Source of the DNA: Anaerolineae bacterium
GTDB lineage: Bacteria > Chloroflexota > Anaerolineae > 4572-78 > NAK82
DNA length: 18,564 nt
NCBI GenBank assembly: GCA_030598425.1
Contig: JAUVPY010000005.1
Span: 1 to 18,564 of the forward strand
Direction of reading: 5' to 3'
Numbering within the stretch: position 1 is the stretch's first letter; every line of letters begins with the position of its first letter. The notes below the pieces were generated by a model. That model ran no database searches. It worked only from the letters and a program-made list of their open reading frames with translations, and was not told the DNA's origin. This document shows positions 6,332 to 14,699 of the stretch, piece by piece. The position numbers and the translations under genes were made by a program.

Positions 6332-7201
6332 ATGCAAAGTGGCCTGTGTTTGGTGTTTCCTGAGGTTCAGGGTGATCAAACGGTGGCAGAAGATCTTATT
6401 GAGTTATTGAAATCAAAGAACCCAGCCAATCGCTGGGGGGCGGCGACGCAACTGCTAGGTGAGGCGCGTGCTCAGCGGCCGGAAGCTCTGGCGGCTCTGG
6501 CGGAGGCGCTGGAGGACGACCATCCGTTTGTACGCTGGCGTGCTGGTTTGACGCTGGCGGGGGCGGGCCGGCCGCGAGTAACGGCCATCCTGTTCGATGC
6601 CCTGGAGGGTGGCTCGCCCCGAGAGCAGGCTGCGGCAGCCGATGCACTAGGGTATGCATCCCGAGCCAACCCAGAACCATTGCTGCAAGCTCTGGACAGT
6701 GAAGAAACGCTGGTCCGACAGAGTGCGGCTGAAGCTTTGGGCCGCCGAGGCTATCGACCGGCCGTGTTGCGCCTCACCGCCTTGTTAGAGGACGAGTCGC
6801 CGTGGGTGCGGCGGACGGCAATCCGGGCGATGGGGCACATCGGTGAGGGCAGCGCAGTCGCTCCGCTAACGCGCTGCTTAACCGACGAATCACCCTGGGT
6901 GCGCCGTAGCGCGACCTACGCCCTGGGGGCAATGCGAGCGCAGCAGGCAGGGCCGAAGCTGATGGCAACGCTCGACGACCCGGACCCTCAGGTACGCCGT
7001 AACGCGGCCTGGGCCATTGGTCGCATTGGAGACCCAGCAGCACTGCCTAAATTGCGTGCACTCCAGGCCGATACAGCACTCGATGGTGCGGTAACGAGAG
7101 AAGCTGAGGCAGCCATATACGCTATCGAGCGACCGGGTTGGCAGCATCTAGCCGGCGCCGTACAGAGATGGCTAACACGTTGGGCGGCCAGCACCGCTTA
7201 G
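6332..7201 (+). CDS. HEAT-repeat protein (PBS-lyase-like repeats)
   Basis: A 289-residue, probably cytoplasmic solenoid with about seven helical repeats of roughly 30 residues from residue 45 to 270. Typical units are PEALAALAEALEDDHPFVRW, LTALLEDESPWVRRTAIRAM, LTRCLTDESPWVRRSATYAL and LMATLDDPDPQVRRNAAWAI. The D-x-x-x-x-V-R-x-x-A spacing is the hallmark of HEAT/PBS-lyase repeats, which act as protein-binding scaffolds. No catalytic motif is visible. The C-terminus is Trp-rich and amphipathic (GWQHLAGAVQRWLTRW). ATG 6332 has a weak AGG six bases upstream; GTG 6383 is an alternative that would remove 17 poorly conserved-looking residues. It is the first gene of the long co-directional cluster, and binding to a neighbour such as the acidic PDWL protein is inference. 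Confidence 0.85.
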   Translation: MQSGLCLVFPEVQGDQTVAEDLIELLKSKNPANRWGAATQLLGEARAQRPEALAALAEALEDDHPFVRWRAGLTLAGAGRPRVTAILFDALEGGSPREQAAAADALGYASRANPEPLLQALDSEETLVRQSAAEALGRRGYRPAVLRLTALLEDESPWVRRTAIRAMGHIGEGSAVAPLTRCLTDESPWVRRSATYALGAMRAQQAGPKLMATLDDPDPQVRRNAAWAIGRIGDPAALPKLRALQADTALDGAVTREAEAAIYAIERPGWQHLAGAVQRWLTRWAASTA

Positions 7202-7243
7202 ACAGCGCGCTTTGAGAGTGCGCTTAGAAAGCGTTGGAGAGAT

Positions 7244-7522
7244 TTGGCAAAGCAGATGGATACTTCAGGGGACCCATTCATAGAACGGATAGCCCATCTC
7301 ATTGCCCGGTGGGGTCTGGTGACGCCGGCTATCGCATTCCTGGAAGCGAACAAGCCCCTCAGCTTTGTGGGGAGCCAAGCCTTGCTGATGTTCCAGCCAA
7401 TAACAGATCTTTTTGTGGCCCGCGAACTGTCGATGGACTTGGCCACGTTATTGGCCGACCGGGACCGCCTGGAGTTACTCCTCGCCAGGCTGGAAACTGT
7501 GAAAGTGGAGCATAAAGAATAG
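7244..7522 (+). CDS. Small hypothetical protein
   Basis: A 92-residue protein of unknown function. It has no clear signal peptide. A mildly hydrophobic centre (residues about 20-60, IARWGLVTPAIAFLEANKPLSFVGSQALLMFQPITDLF) is followed by an amphipathic charged C-terminal helix (LADRDRLELLLARLETVKVE), which may form a coiled coil. It could associate with the membrane surface or pack against another subunit. The TTG start at 7244 follows GGAGAG closely; ATG 7256, which removes four residues, is the alternative. It lies nine bases before the next gene and so is almost certainly in the same operon. I do not recognise a characterised family. Confidence 0.7.
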   Translation: MAKQMDTSGDPFIERIAHLIARWGLVTPAIAFLEANKPLSFVGSQALLMFQPITDLFVARELSMDLATLLADRDRLELLLARLETVKVEHKE

Positions 7523-7531
7523 GGTAAGACG

Positions 7532-8275
7532 ATGAACGAAATACAACTGGCGCTGCTTCTGCTTCTTGTCGTCTTTCTGCCTGTCCTGTATCTTTCGGGG
7601 CGACGAGTGCAAGAGGGAAACTTCCCGGACCTACGCCCCATTCTGGCCTTCAACGCGTTACAGGGTGTGACGGCTCGCGCAATCGAGACCGGTCGGGCCG
7701 TGCATATCTCGTTGGGGCTGGGTGGCATCACTGGGGACACGACGGCCGATAGTCTGGCCGGCCTGTCGGTAATGGAATACTTGGCCGACCAATCAGCTGC
7801 CGCCGGTGTACCACCTATCGTCACCTTGGCTAACCCCACGCTCTTACCGTTAGCACAAGACGTGATACGACGGCCCTACGGGACAGATCAGGAGGAGGCA
7901 GCCGAAGCTGCTCGCCACGTGCGCTGGATCGCGCCCGGACCGGCGGCTTACTCCGCGGGCGTGATGGGTGTGCTGGGAATTGAAGCTGTAGACGCCAATG
8001 TGATGATCGGCGAGTTTGGTGACGAGTATCTCTTGATGGGAGAGGCAGCCCATCGCAAAAAGATCGCGCACATCGGCGGGGCCAGCGACCCCAGCGTAAT
8101 ACCCTACGTCTACGTCAGCGCTGACCAGACACTGATGGGAGAAGAAATGTATGCGGCCGGTGCTTATCTGAAACGCAAACCCTGGCACATCGGCAGCTTG
8201 TTGGCCCAGGACTTCATGCGGTGGGTCATCGCTCTCGTCATCGTTGCACTGGTAATCATTAACACCCTGTTTTAA
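7532..8275 (+). CDS. DUF6754-like membrane protein
   Basis: A 247-residue protein with one N-terminal TM segment (about residues 4-22), a soluble domain of about 200 residues, and a C-terminal TM segment (about 227-245). The domain alternates predicted strands and helices and carries conserved-looking stretches: GRAVHISLGLGGI, TTADSLAGLSVMEYLADQ, GVPPIVTLANPTLLPLAQD, PGPAAYSAGVMG, ANVMIGEFGDEYLLMGEA and GGASDPSVIPYVYVSADQ. I associate this pattern with DUF6754, a family of unknown function that I recall mainly from Chloroflexota; that name is from memory and unverified. No enzyme active site is obvious. AGGGTAAG precedes ATG 7532. The C-terminal domain of the protein at 9008-12124 shares its topology and some motifs. 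Confidence 0.8.
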   Translation: MNEIQLALLLLLVVFLPVLYLSGRRVQEGNFPDLRPILAFNALQGVTARAIETGRAVHISLGLGGITGDTTADSLAGLSVMEYLADQSAAAGVPPIVTLANPTLLPLAQDVIRRPYGTDQEEAAEAARHVRWIAPGPAAYSAGVMGVLGIEAVDANVMIGEFGDEYLLMGEAAHRKKIAHIGGASDPSVIPYVYVSADQTLMGEEMYAAGAYLKRKPWHIGSLLAQDFMRWVIALVIVALVIINTLF

Positions 8276-8291
8276 AGCGAGGTAAAGGCGT

Positions 8292-8909
8292 TTGATCAGT
8301 CGCACAGTAGCCACCGTCGTGGCGATGAGCGTGGGCCTGTTGGTTCTCGCCGATTTCTTTGTCAACTCCGACTCCATCAACGCCTTGGGACTGTATCTGG
8401 TTCGCATAGCATCGATCGTGGCGGCTTTTACGTTGGTATTAGGAATGGTTAACGTGCTTACCGTCCACCTGGGCAAAATATATAGCCGTGACAAAGGCTG
8501 GCCCTATAGTTGGGTGCTGTTAGGGGCTTTGTTCTTCACACTGGGGATGGGTTTTCTCACCGGCGGGCCTGGCTCAGCCTGGATGCAACAAGTCTTCGAG
8601 GTAGTGCTTTTCCCGCTCGAGGCGACGCTCTTCTCCCTGCTGGCCTTTTTCAGCATCGTGGCCGCCTACCGCGCGTTCCGCGTGAAGAGCCTGGAGACTG
8701 GATTGTTTGTGACTTTTGGCGTTATCGTGCTGCTGGGGCAGGTCCCCATTGGCGCGCGACTATGGGACCAATTGCCAGTCATCAAGGACTGGGTGCTTGA
8801 GGTGCCGGCGCTGGCTGGCGCACGTGGCATATTGTTGGGCGTCGCCCTGGGTACCGCAGCCACCGGCCTGCGTGTACTCTTGGGCATTGATCGGCCTTAC
8901 GTGGATTGA
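8292..8909 (+). CDS. Polytopic integral membrane protein, unknown function
   Basis: A 205-residue protein with about six hydrophobic segments, near residues 6-23, 34-56, 72-92, 102-125, 138-156 and 172-194. Short charged loops include KIYSRDKGWPY and AFRVKSLETG. No transporter signature or catalytic motif was recognised. The start is TTG 8292, nine bases after GAGG (8279-8282), and the next upstream gene ends 16 bases before, so it belongs to the same operon. By context it is likely a membrane partner of the DUF6754-like and PDWL proteins. Confidence 0.75.
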   Translation: MISRTVATVVAMSVGLLVLADFFVNSDSINALGLYLVRIASIVAAFTLVLGMVNVLTVHLGKIYSRDKGWPYSWVLLGALFFTLGMGFLTGGPGSAWMQQVFEVVLFPLEATLFSLLAFFSIVAAYRAFRVKSLETGLFVTFGVIVLLGQVPIGARLWDQLPVIKDWVLEVPALAGARGILLGVALGTAATGLRVLLGIDRPYVD

Positions 8910-8927
8910 TTGGCCGGTGGCTGGTGG

Positions 8928-8956
8928 TTGACAACAAAGGCTGACGCTTATTAGTT
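8928..8956 (+). promoter_or_regulatory. Weak candidate promoter before the PDWL-repeat gene
   Basis: A perfect TTGACA at 8928-8933 is followed 17 bases later by TTAGTT (8951-8956), a poor -10; TATTAG at 15 bases is another option. It lies in the 98-base gap before the next gene, the largest gap within the cluster. It may add internal transcription. Confidence 0.3.
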
Positions 8957-9007
8957 GGCACTTAAGATCACGTGCCGCCCGCCATCTGCAAAAAATGAGG
9001 TAGCGCA

Positions 9008-12000
9008 ATGGTAGCTGATCAGAACCATGGCAAAACAAACGATGAGCCGACCGAGGACGGTCTGTCGGCACTGAAGCGATTGGCCGCCCTCGACGATGCT
9101 GGGCCAGGAGAAGGCGAGTCTTCGCAAACCCCTGGCGAAGCCGAGGCGATCCCTGACTGGCTTGAACTTCTTCTGGTCAAGTACGGCGAAGAAGCGTCTG
9201 AGTTGGTCGGACTTCCGCCCGATATTACGATCAGCGAGGGGCCTATTGTGGCCGAACCTCTGGAAAGCGAAGAAGCGTCCGAGGTCGCCAGCCTGTTAGA
9301 GAGGATGGCCGCTGAGACAGAAGTGGAGCCGCCGACTGACCAATTGGCCACATCGGTAGATTGGGGTGAACCGGCGCGCCCTGAAGCTGAAGGAATCGAA
9401 GATCAAACCCCTGACTGGCTCGACGAGATCTCGGAATCGACCCCAACACGCCCGACCCCACCGGCGGACGAGGAGACTCCTGAATGGCTGAGTGTATTCG
9501 CTGAATCAAGGCCCGAAGCGGAGCCACCGCCAGAGCGCCCGGAGCATCCGCCGGATGCGGAAGAGGTACCCGATTGGCTGGAAGATCTCGCCGGCGCCGC
9601 ACCGTTTCAGGGGCCCGAGGACGTGTTACCTGGACCGGAGGAAGATGTCCCAGAGTTGGGTGCCCCAGATTTGGATGCCCCAGATTGGATGAAGGAGCTA
9701 GGCGTCACTGCCCCGGCCGAGGAAACACTGCCTCCCCCAGAGGCTGAGGCTCCCGATTGGCTGAGAGACTTGGAGGTTGCTGATACTCCTGCTCCGCAGG
9801 GCGAACAGGAAGCGTTGCCGACCCCGCAAGAAACGGGCGCTCCCCCGGAAGTCCCAGAGACGGAGGAGGCCGAGGGCGAGCTACCTGACTGGCTGGCTAG
9901 CCTGGCGGTCGCATCTGCCATAGGAGCCGAAAAGGCCCGCGACGACGTCGAACCTTCACCGCCAGAAGTGCCACCGCCGCCGGAGGCGACGGCAGAAGCG
10001 CCTGTCGAGCCAGAGGAAGATATACCCGACTGGCTGGGTGAACTGGAGACCGCTGAGGAAGTCCCAGCCGTCGAGCCTTCACCACCCGAGATCCCGCCCA
10101 CGCCACCACCGGAGATAGCGGCCGAAGCACCCGCTGAACCGGAGGAGGATATACCCGATTGGCTGCGTGAGCTGGAGGCGGCTGGGGGAGTCCCGGCAGA
10201 GTCGACCATGCCGGAGGCGCCCGCTGAGGCAGACTCAGACGTACCCGATTGGCTGGCCAGCATGCGACAGGAAGCCCCATCGCCGCTGGAGATGATGGCT
10301 GAGGAAGAAACGCCACCCGCTGAATACCCGGAGGGTGAAGCCGTCGATGAGCCCGAATGGCTGGCCGCGCTGCGGTTAACAAGCCCACCAGAGGTATTGG
10401 AGTTGGATGAAGAGGCGGTCGAGGCCGAGGAAGAGCTGCCTGACTGGCTGGCAGCGTTGAGGGACTCGCAAGAGGCGGCTGAGACCCCGCCACCTGTTCC
10501 CGAACTCCCCCCAGAACCCGTAGAGGCGGAAGAACCTGAGATACTGGAGGAATACCATCCGCCAATTGAGGCTGAGGCAGCCTTTCCCGAGGGTGAGGGA
10601 GCCCCACCTACGCCTGCCCCGGCTGAAGAGGAAGCCGGAGCCCTGGACTGGTTAGCCGAGATTGAGGCCGCCGCTGTGCTCACAACACAGCCCGAAGGCG
10701 AAGCTCCTGTCGAAGCCGATGAGCCCCCGGTGGCGGAAGAAGTTCCCGACTGGTTGCGCCATATGCCGCCTGCTGACCTAACCACGGAGGAGGAGGTTCC
10801 CGAGATCGAGGAGGAAACGGTCGAAACGCGCCGCCGCCCCGAATGGCTGGTAGCAGAGACTGTACCCGACCTTGGTGAGGAGGAAGGCGAGGCTCCACCA
10901 CCAGAAGAGGCTCCAGTGATCGAAGAGGCAGCGCCTACCGCTGAGGAGATTACCCCGGCTGAGATCCCTGACTGGCTCTTGACGCTGAAACCCGAGGAAG
11001 CAGAACCGGCCGAGCTCCGCGAAGAAGAAACGGCTGAATCTGAGGGCGTGTTGGCGGACATACCAGGGCTATTACCCATCGTAGAGGAAGAGCCAGAGGC
11101 TGAGGAAGAACCCATAGCAGCCCTGCGCTCTCGTATGGGAGTCCCAGCAGTGCCCGATGTAGAAGGGGCGCAGATTTTCAAAGAGGTCACGGATGAGCGC
11201 CCTGAGGCAGAGGGAAGACCAGTAGAAGCCGGATCTCGCCGTAGAGGCATCGTGGGAACCCTGGTGTGGGCGCTGGTATTCATCATCCTGATCGCCGGTA
11301 TTGTCCTGGCCTTGTTGGCCGTGCTGAACAGGGTAGGAGATATGTTGGGCGGCACGGCCTTCCCTGAGTTCTTCGGCTCGCCGCTGGTGATCGACCCGGC
11401 ACCCGTCAACACGTTTCGCGCTCAGGTGACCAGGCTACCACCTGATGCTGTCGCAGTTGTCTCTTTTGACTACAGCCCGGCGACCGAGGCTGAAATGGGG
11501 CCACTGGCCGAGATCATCGTGCGTGATCTACTGGATAACCAAGCACGGGTCATCGCCGTGAGCCTGCGGCCGGAAGGACCTATGATGGCTCAGCGCGTTT
11601 TTGAGCGACTGGAGAGCGAGTATCCGTATGGCGAGCGTGTCATCAACTTGGGTTATCTGCCAGGCCAGACGGCCGGCGTGCGGAGTTTGGCGTTCCTGTC
11701 ATCTGCGCCTGTGTTCCAGAACTGGGGGGAGACACTGGACGACTATGCAGCCTGGCAGGATGTAGACGGCCTGGAGGATGTGGCTCTGATCGTCCCGGTG
11801 TCTGACTCGGCGTTGGCCCTCCGCTGGTGGGTCGAACAGATGGGTCCTGGCACCCTGGCCAATCGCCCGATGGTCGCGGCCGTGAGCGCCGCTGCGGACC
11901 CCAGCGTACGGCCATATTATAACCACACTGATCCCAAAGCAGGACAATTGCTCGGTCTGGTCAGCGGCGTTACTGACGCTGCTGCCTACGAGAACCGTCT

Positions 12001-12124
12001 CGGACAGCCAGGCCGCGCGGTGAATAGCCTGGCAGCCCAGTCAGTCGCTCACTTGGGCCTGGTGATAATCGGCCTGGGCGGCACCGTCGCTGGATTCAGA
12101 ATGCAGGCAACCAGGGAGGAATGA
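9008..12124 (+). CDS. Large acidic membrane protein with sixteen PDWL motifs
   Basis: A 1038-residue protein of unusual design. Residues 1-740 are Pro/Glu/Ala-rich, acidic and probably disordered, with sixteen short (P/L)-(D/E)-W-(L/M) motifs whose Trp lies at residues 51, 137, 160, 190, 227, 251, 295, 342, 385, 415, 451, 480, 548, 582, 613 and 656. Most are followed by a short amphipathic stretch such as WLRELEAA or WLASLAVA. After RRRG (744-747) comes a TM segment (about 748-773), then a folded domain of about 230 residues and a final hydrophobic segment (about 1012-1030). The positive-inside rule puts the PDWL region in the cytoplasm. GAGG seven bases before ATG 9008 supports the start. 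Repeated PDWL units look like multivalent docking motifs. No named family is recognised for the repeat region. Confidence 0.85.
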   Translation: MVADQNHGKTNDEPTEDGLSALKRLAALDDAGPGEGESSQTPGEAEAIPDWLELLLVKYGEEASELVGLPPDITISEGPIVAEPLESEEASEVASLLERMAAETEVEPPTDQLATSVDWGEPARPEAEGIEDQTPDWLDEISESTPTRPTPPADEETPEWLSVFAESRPEAEPPPERPEHPPDAEEVPDWLEDLAGAAPFQGPEDVLPGPEEDVPELGAPDLDAPDWMKELGVTAPAEETLPPPEAEAPDWLRDLEVADTPAPQGEQEALPTPQETGAPPEVPETEEAEGELPDWLASLAVASAIGAEKARDDVEPSPPEVPPPPEATAEAPVEPEEDIPDWLGELETAEEVPAVEPSPPEIPPTPPPEIAAEAPAEPEEDIPDWLRELEAAGGVPAESTMPEAPAEADSDVPDWLASMRQEAPSPLEMMAEEETPPAEYPEGEAVDEPEWLAALRLTSPPEVLELDEEAVEAEEELPDWLAALRDSQEAAETPPPVPELPPEPVEAEEPEILEEYHPPIEAEAAFPEGEGAPPTPAPAEEEAGALDWLAEIEAAAVLTTQPEGEAPVEADEPPVAEEVPDWLRHMPPADLTTEEEVPEIEEETVETRRRPEWLVAETVPDLGEEEGEAPPPEEAPVIEEAAPTAEEITPAEIPDWLLTLKPEEAEPAELREEETAESEGVLADIPGLLPIVEEEPEAEEEPIAALRSRMGVPAVPDVEGAQIFKEVTDERPEAEGRPVEAGSRRRGIVGTLVWALVFIILIAGIVLALLAVLNRVGDMLGGTAFPEFFGSPLVIDPAPVNTFRAQVTRLPPDAVAVVSFDYSPATEAEMGPLAEIIVRDLLDNQARVIAVSLRPEGPMMAQRVFERLESEYPYGERVINLGYLPGQTAGVRSLAFLSSAPVFQNWGETLDDYAAWQDVDGLEDVALIVPVSDSALALRWWVEQMGPGTLANRPMVAAVSAAADPSVRPYYNHTDPKAGQLLGLVSGVTDAAAYENRLGQPGRAVNSLAAQSVAHLGLVIIGLGGTVAGFRMQATREE

Positions 12125-12147
12125 TCTTATCTCGTGTGTGAATACGG

Positions 12148-12170
12148 GCCCAGACTTCGGAAGTCTGGGC
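12148..12170 (+). repeat. Perfect palindromic element in the gap before the 12212 gene
   Basis: GCCCAGACTTC (12148-12158) and GAAGTCTGGGC (12160-12170) are perfect inverted copies around one central base. The 16-bp core AGACTTCGGAAGTCTG recurs at 16655-16670. The flank to about 12200 also contains TCGAATTTTGAG, similar to TCGAATCTTGAG on the minus strand of the 16607 element, so a larger dispersed element may be present. Confidence 0.7.
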
Positions 12171-12211
12171 GACTTTCGAATTTTGAGTCTCAGGATAGAG
12201 AGCAAAAGGTT

Positions 12212-12877
12212 ATGAGTGCTGGCACGCTAGTTGCTGCTATTCTCACATTTATGGTCTGGTCATACTTGCTGGGTGATAATCCGGCCTTTCGCATCGCCGA
12301 ACATCTATTGGTAGGTACGGCGATTGGCTTTGCAGTGTTGGTCGCCTGGTTCAACGTCGTACAACCCGCGCTTTTCGGCGCGGCCGCGCCCCAATCGCCA
12401 GTGCTGGCAGCGGTGCCGCTTGTCTTATGCCTTTTATTGATGGCCAAAGTACGCCCCGCCTGGTCAGCCATCGGCAACATCCCGGTGGCCTTTCTCCTTG
12501 GCGTCGGAGCAGCCCTGGCTGTGGGGGGTGCGCTCTTCGGAACGCTGTGGCCACAGGTATCGGCTACGGCCGGTCTCTCGCTGGACCCGGCCGACTACGG
12601 GGACCCACAACCTGTGCTCGCCAGCACTTTCTTTTGGCAGAACTTGGCTATCTTGGTAGGGACCATCGGCACCTTCTTTTACTTTGCGTTTAACATTCAG
12701 CCGCAAGGACCGCTGGGCGGCTTTCGTGAGGCTTTCACTCGATTTTGGAGCGGGATAGGCCGCTGGGTGATTATGATTACCCTGGGCGCGCTCTTCGCCA
12801 ACACCTTGCTGTCGCGCATCGCCCTGCTAATCGGACGAGTACAATGGTTGTTGGACGCATTTTGGCCAGCCGGCTAG
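12212..12877 (+). CDS. Polytopic membrane protein, unknown function
   Basis: A 221-residue protein with about six hydrophobic segments. It opens with MSAGTLVAAILTFMVWSYLLG, has a segment around AEHLLVGTAIGFAVLVAWF, and ends with VIMITLGALFANTLLSRIALL and a short WLLDAFWPAG tail. A loop with QVSATAGLSLDPADYGDPQP precedes the fifth segment. The frame is open from a GTG at 12134, but those 26 extra residues are charged and come from the palindromic repeat, so I prefer ATG 12212, although its ribosome binding site is poor. The gene ends 22 bases before the MutL-like gene. No known transporter signature was recognised. Confidence 0.75.
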   Translation: MSAGTLVAAILTFMVWSYLLGDNPAFRIAEHLLVGTAIGFAVLVAWFNVVQPALFGAAAPQSPVLAAVPLVLCLLLMAKVRPAWSAIGNIPVAFLLGVGAALAVGGALFGTLWPQVSATAGLSLDPADYGDPQPVLASTFFWQNLAILVGTIGTFFYFAFNIQPQGPLGGFREAFTRFWSGIGRWVIMITLGALFANTLLSRIALLIGRVQWLLDAFWPAG

Positions 12878-12899
12878 CCCGAAAAAAGTGGGATGCAAC

Positions 12900-14699
12900 G
12901 TGACTGACTCGAGCGGCATCTTGGTTGCCGATTGCGGCAGTACCCGGACGACCGTCGCCCTTATCGAACGGGTGAATGGACATCATCGGCTGGTGGCCCG
13001 GGGAGAGACAATCAGCACCCATGTCTCTCCGTGGTTGGACGCAGCGGTCGCCGTACGCGCGGCGGTTCGTCAGATCGAAGGCCTGGTAGGACGCAGGTTG
13101 CTGGACGAGAACGGAGTTCTCATCCAGCCACGAAGCCAAACCAGCAATGGTGTGGATACCTTTGTAGTCGTCTCAAGTGCAGGAGCACCGCTGCGAGTCG
13201 TATTGGCTGGCCTTACGCGTAGATTGAGCCTGGCCAGCGCCCAACGGGCAGTGGCCGGAACGTACGCACTCACAACTGGCTTATTGGCAATTGACGAAGG
13301 TCCAGCAGGTCGAGATCCAAACGCTCGTATTCAAGCCCTGCGCCAGGCCGAACCGGACGTCATTTTCATTACGGGTGGGACAGATGGCGGTGCGGTACGT
13401 CCGGTGATGCAGGTGGCCCATCTGGTCAACCTTTACAACCAAATACTGGAACCAGAAGAGCGCCCACTCACCTATTATGCCGGCAACGCTGACTTGGCGG
13501 ATGAGGTAGCCGCCCTCTTTGCCGGGGCCGGCGGAATACGAGTGGTAGCCAACGTTCGCCCCGGCCCAGATCGAGAGAACCTGGGGGCAGCCCGAAGCGA
13601 ACTGGAAGCCGTATATCGGAAACGCAGTCTGGCCCGGGCGCCGGGGCTTGACACGCTAAGCCAATGGGCTGGAAGGCCCATTTTGCCGACGACACGATCT
13701 TTTGGACAGTTGATTCGTTACATAGCTGATCGTTACCAACTCAAAGCAGTCGGGATAGACCTGGGCAGCGCTTCGACTTCATTGGCCGCACGGGCCGGTG
13801 ACCTGTCTAGCCTGACAACGCGAGCCGATCTGGGTATTGGATTGTGCGCAGGAACAGCATTAGGGTCGATCTCAGCCGAGCGTATCATCCGCTGGCTGCC
13901 CTTCGAGATGATGCCTGGCGACGCGCGGGATGCGCTACTCAACAAATCGCTGCATCCGGCCAGTGTGCCGCAGACGTGGGAAGACTTGCTCCTGGAATAC
14001 GCGCTCGCCCGCGAGGTCATACGAGAAGTAGTGGCTCAGGCTCGGCCCGGATGGCTGCGGGGTGGACATCGCTTGTTGGCGGATACACCTCAATGGGATT
14101 TGATGATCGGTGCTGGGCGTACACTGACGCGGACACCGCACCCTGGCTACGCAGCGCTGTTGCTTCTCGATGCGCTGGAACCAGTGGGCGTCAGTCAAAT
14201 TGCCCTCGACGGCGCGGGCATAGCGACTGCGCTGGGAGTCATCGCCGGGGCACAGCCCCTGGCCGCTGCCGAGGTGGTGGAACACGATGCCTTTCTCAAT
14301 CTGGGTACCGTGGTTTCCCCTCTGGGTACCGCTAGACCTGGAGAAGCAGCGCTCCGTGTGAACGTCTGTTACGCGGATGGTCAGGAGGTTCAGCAAGAGG
14401 TGATGTATGGATCCATTGCAGTGATTCCTCTGGAGGCTGGCGAGCGAGCCACGCTGGAACTGCGCCCCGCCCGTCGCTTTGATATGGGGTTAGGAGAGCC
14501 AGGCCGAGATGTCACCGCTGAGGCCGAAGGCGGCATCCTGGGCCTCATCATTGACGCGCGTGGTCGGCCCCTGGAATTGCCCGCCGACGGCGAAGGCCGC
14601 CGTGAATTAGTTGGAGAGTGGATGAAGAGCCTGGGGATTGAGGATGGTGAAAGCGATTTGGAAAGTGAATTCGGCACGTGGTTGCGCGAGGCGGCATGA
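12900..14699 (+). CDS. MutL-like ASKHA-fold protein (glutamate mutase L family)
   Basis: A 599-residue cytoplasmic protein resembling MutL of the glutamate mutase locus, an actin/Hsp70-fold (ASKHA) family thought to act as an ATP-dependent partner or chaperone. LVADCGSTRTTVALIE near the N-terminus is the first phosphate-binding motif (D11-T15). VVVSSAGAPLRVVLAGL and IFITGGTDGGAVRP follow, as is typical of the family. A second phosphate motif, GIDLGSASTSLAARAG, lies near residue 285, with DLIIGAG-like MIGAGRTLTR after it. It is longer than typical MutL proteins, with about 130 extra C-terminal residues, apparently beta-rich. GTG 12900 is chosen because GGGA lies six bases upstream; GTG 12888 is an alternative. 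No mutS or mutE gene is seen nearby, so a role outside glutamate mutase is likely. Confidence 0.8.
   Translation: MTDSSGILVADCGSTRTTVALIERVNGHHRLVARGETISTHVSPWLDAAVAVRAAVRQIEGLVGRRLLDENGVLIQPRSQTSNGVDTFVVVSSAGAPLRVVLAGLTRRLSLASAQRAVAGTYALTTGLLAIDEGPAGRDPNARIQALRQAEPDVIFITGGTDGGAVRPVMQVAHLVNLYNQILEPEERPLTYYAGNADLADEVAALFAGAGGIRVVANVRPGPDRENLGAARSELEAVYRKRSLARAPGLDTLSQWAGRPILPTTRSFGQLIRYIADRYQLKAVGIDLGSASTSLAARAGDLSSLTTRADLGIGLCAGTALGSISAERIIRWLPFEMMPGDARDALLNKSLHPASVPQTWEDLLLEYALAREVIREVVAQARPGWLRGGHRLLADTPQWDLMIGAGRTLTRTPHPGYAALLLLDALEPVGVSQIALDGAGIATALGVIAGAQPLAAAEVVEHDAFLNLGTVVSPLGTARPGEAALRVNVCYADGQEVQQEVMYGSIAVIPLEAGERATLELRPARRFDMGLGEPGRDVTAEAEGGILGLIIDARGRPLELPADGEGRRELVGEWMKSLGIEDGESDLESEFGTWLREAA

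Noticed and set aside
7198..7839. 213-codon minus-strand frame, and a similar 214-codon one at 7850-8494
   Set aside because: Both overlap well-supported + strand operon genes, have Arg/Ser-rich shadow composition, and contain no recognisable domain.
9607..11412. 601-codon open frame on the minus strand
   Set aside because: It lies opposite the PDWL-repeat gene. The GAG/GAA/CCx-rich codon bias of that gene removes stops on the other strand, and the product is a Ser/Gly/Ala low-complexity shadow.
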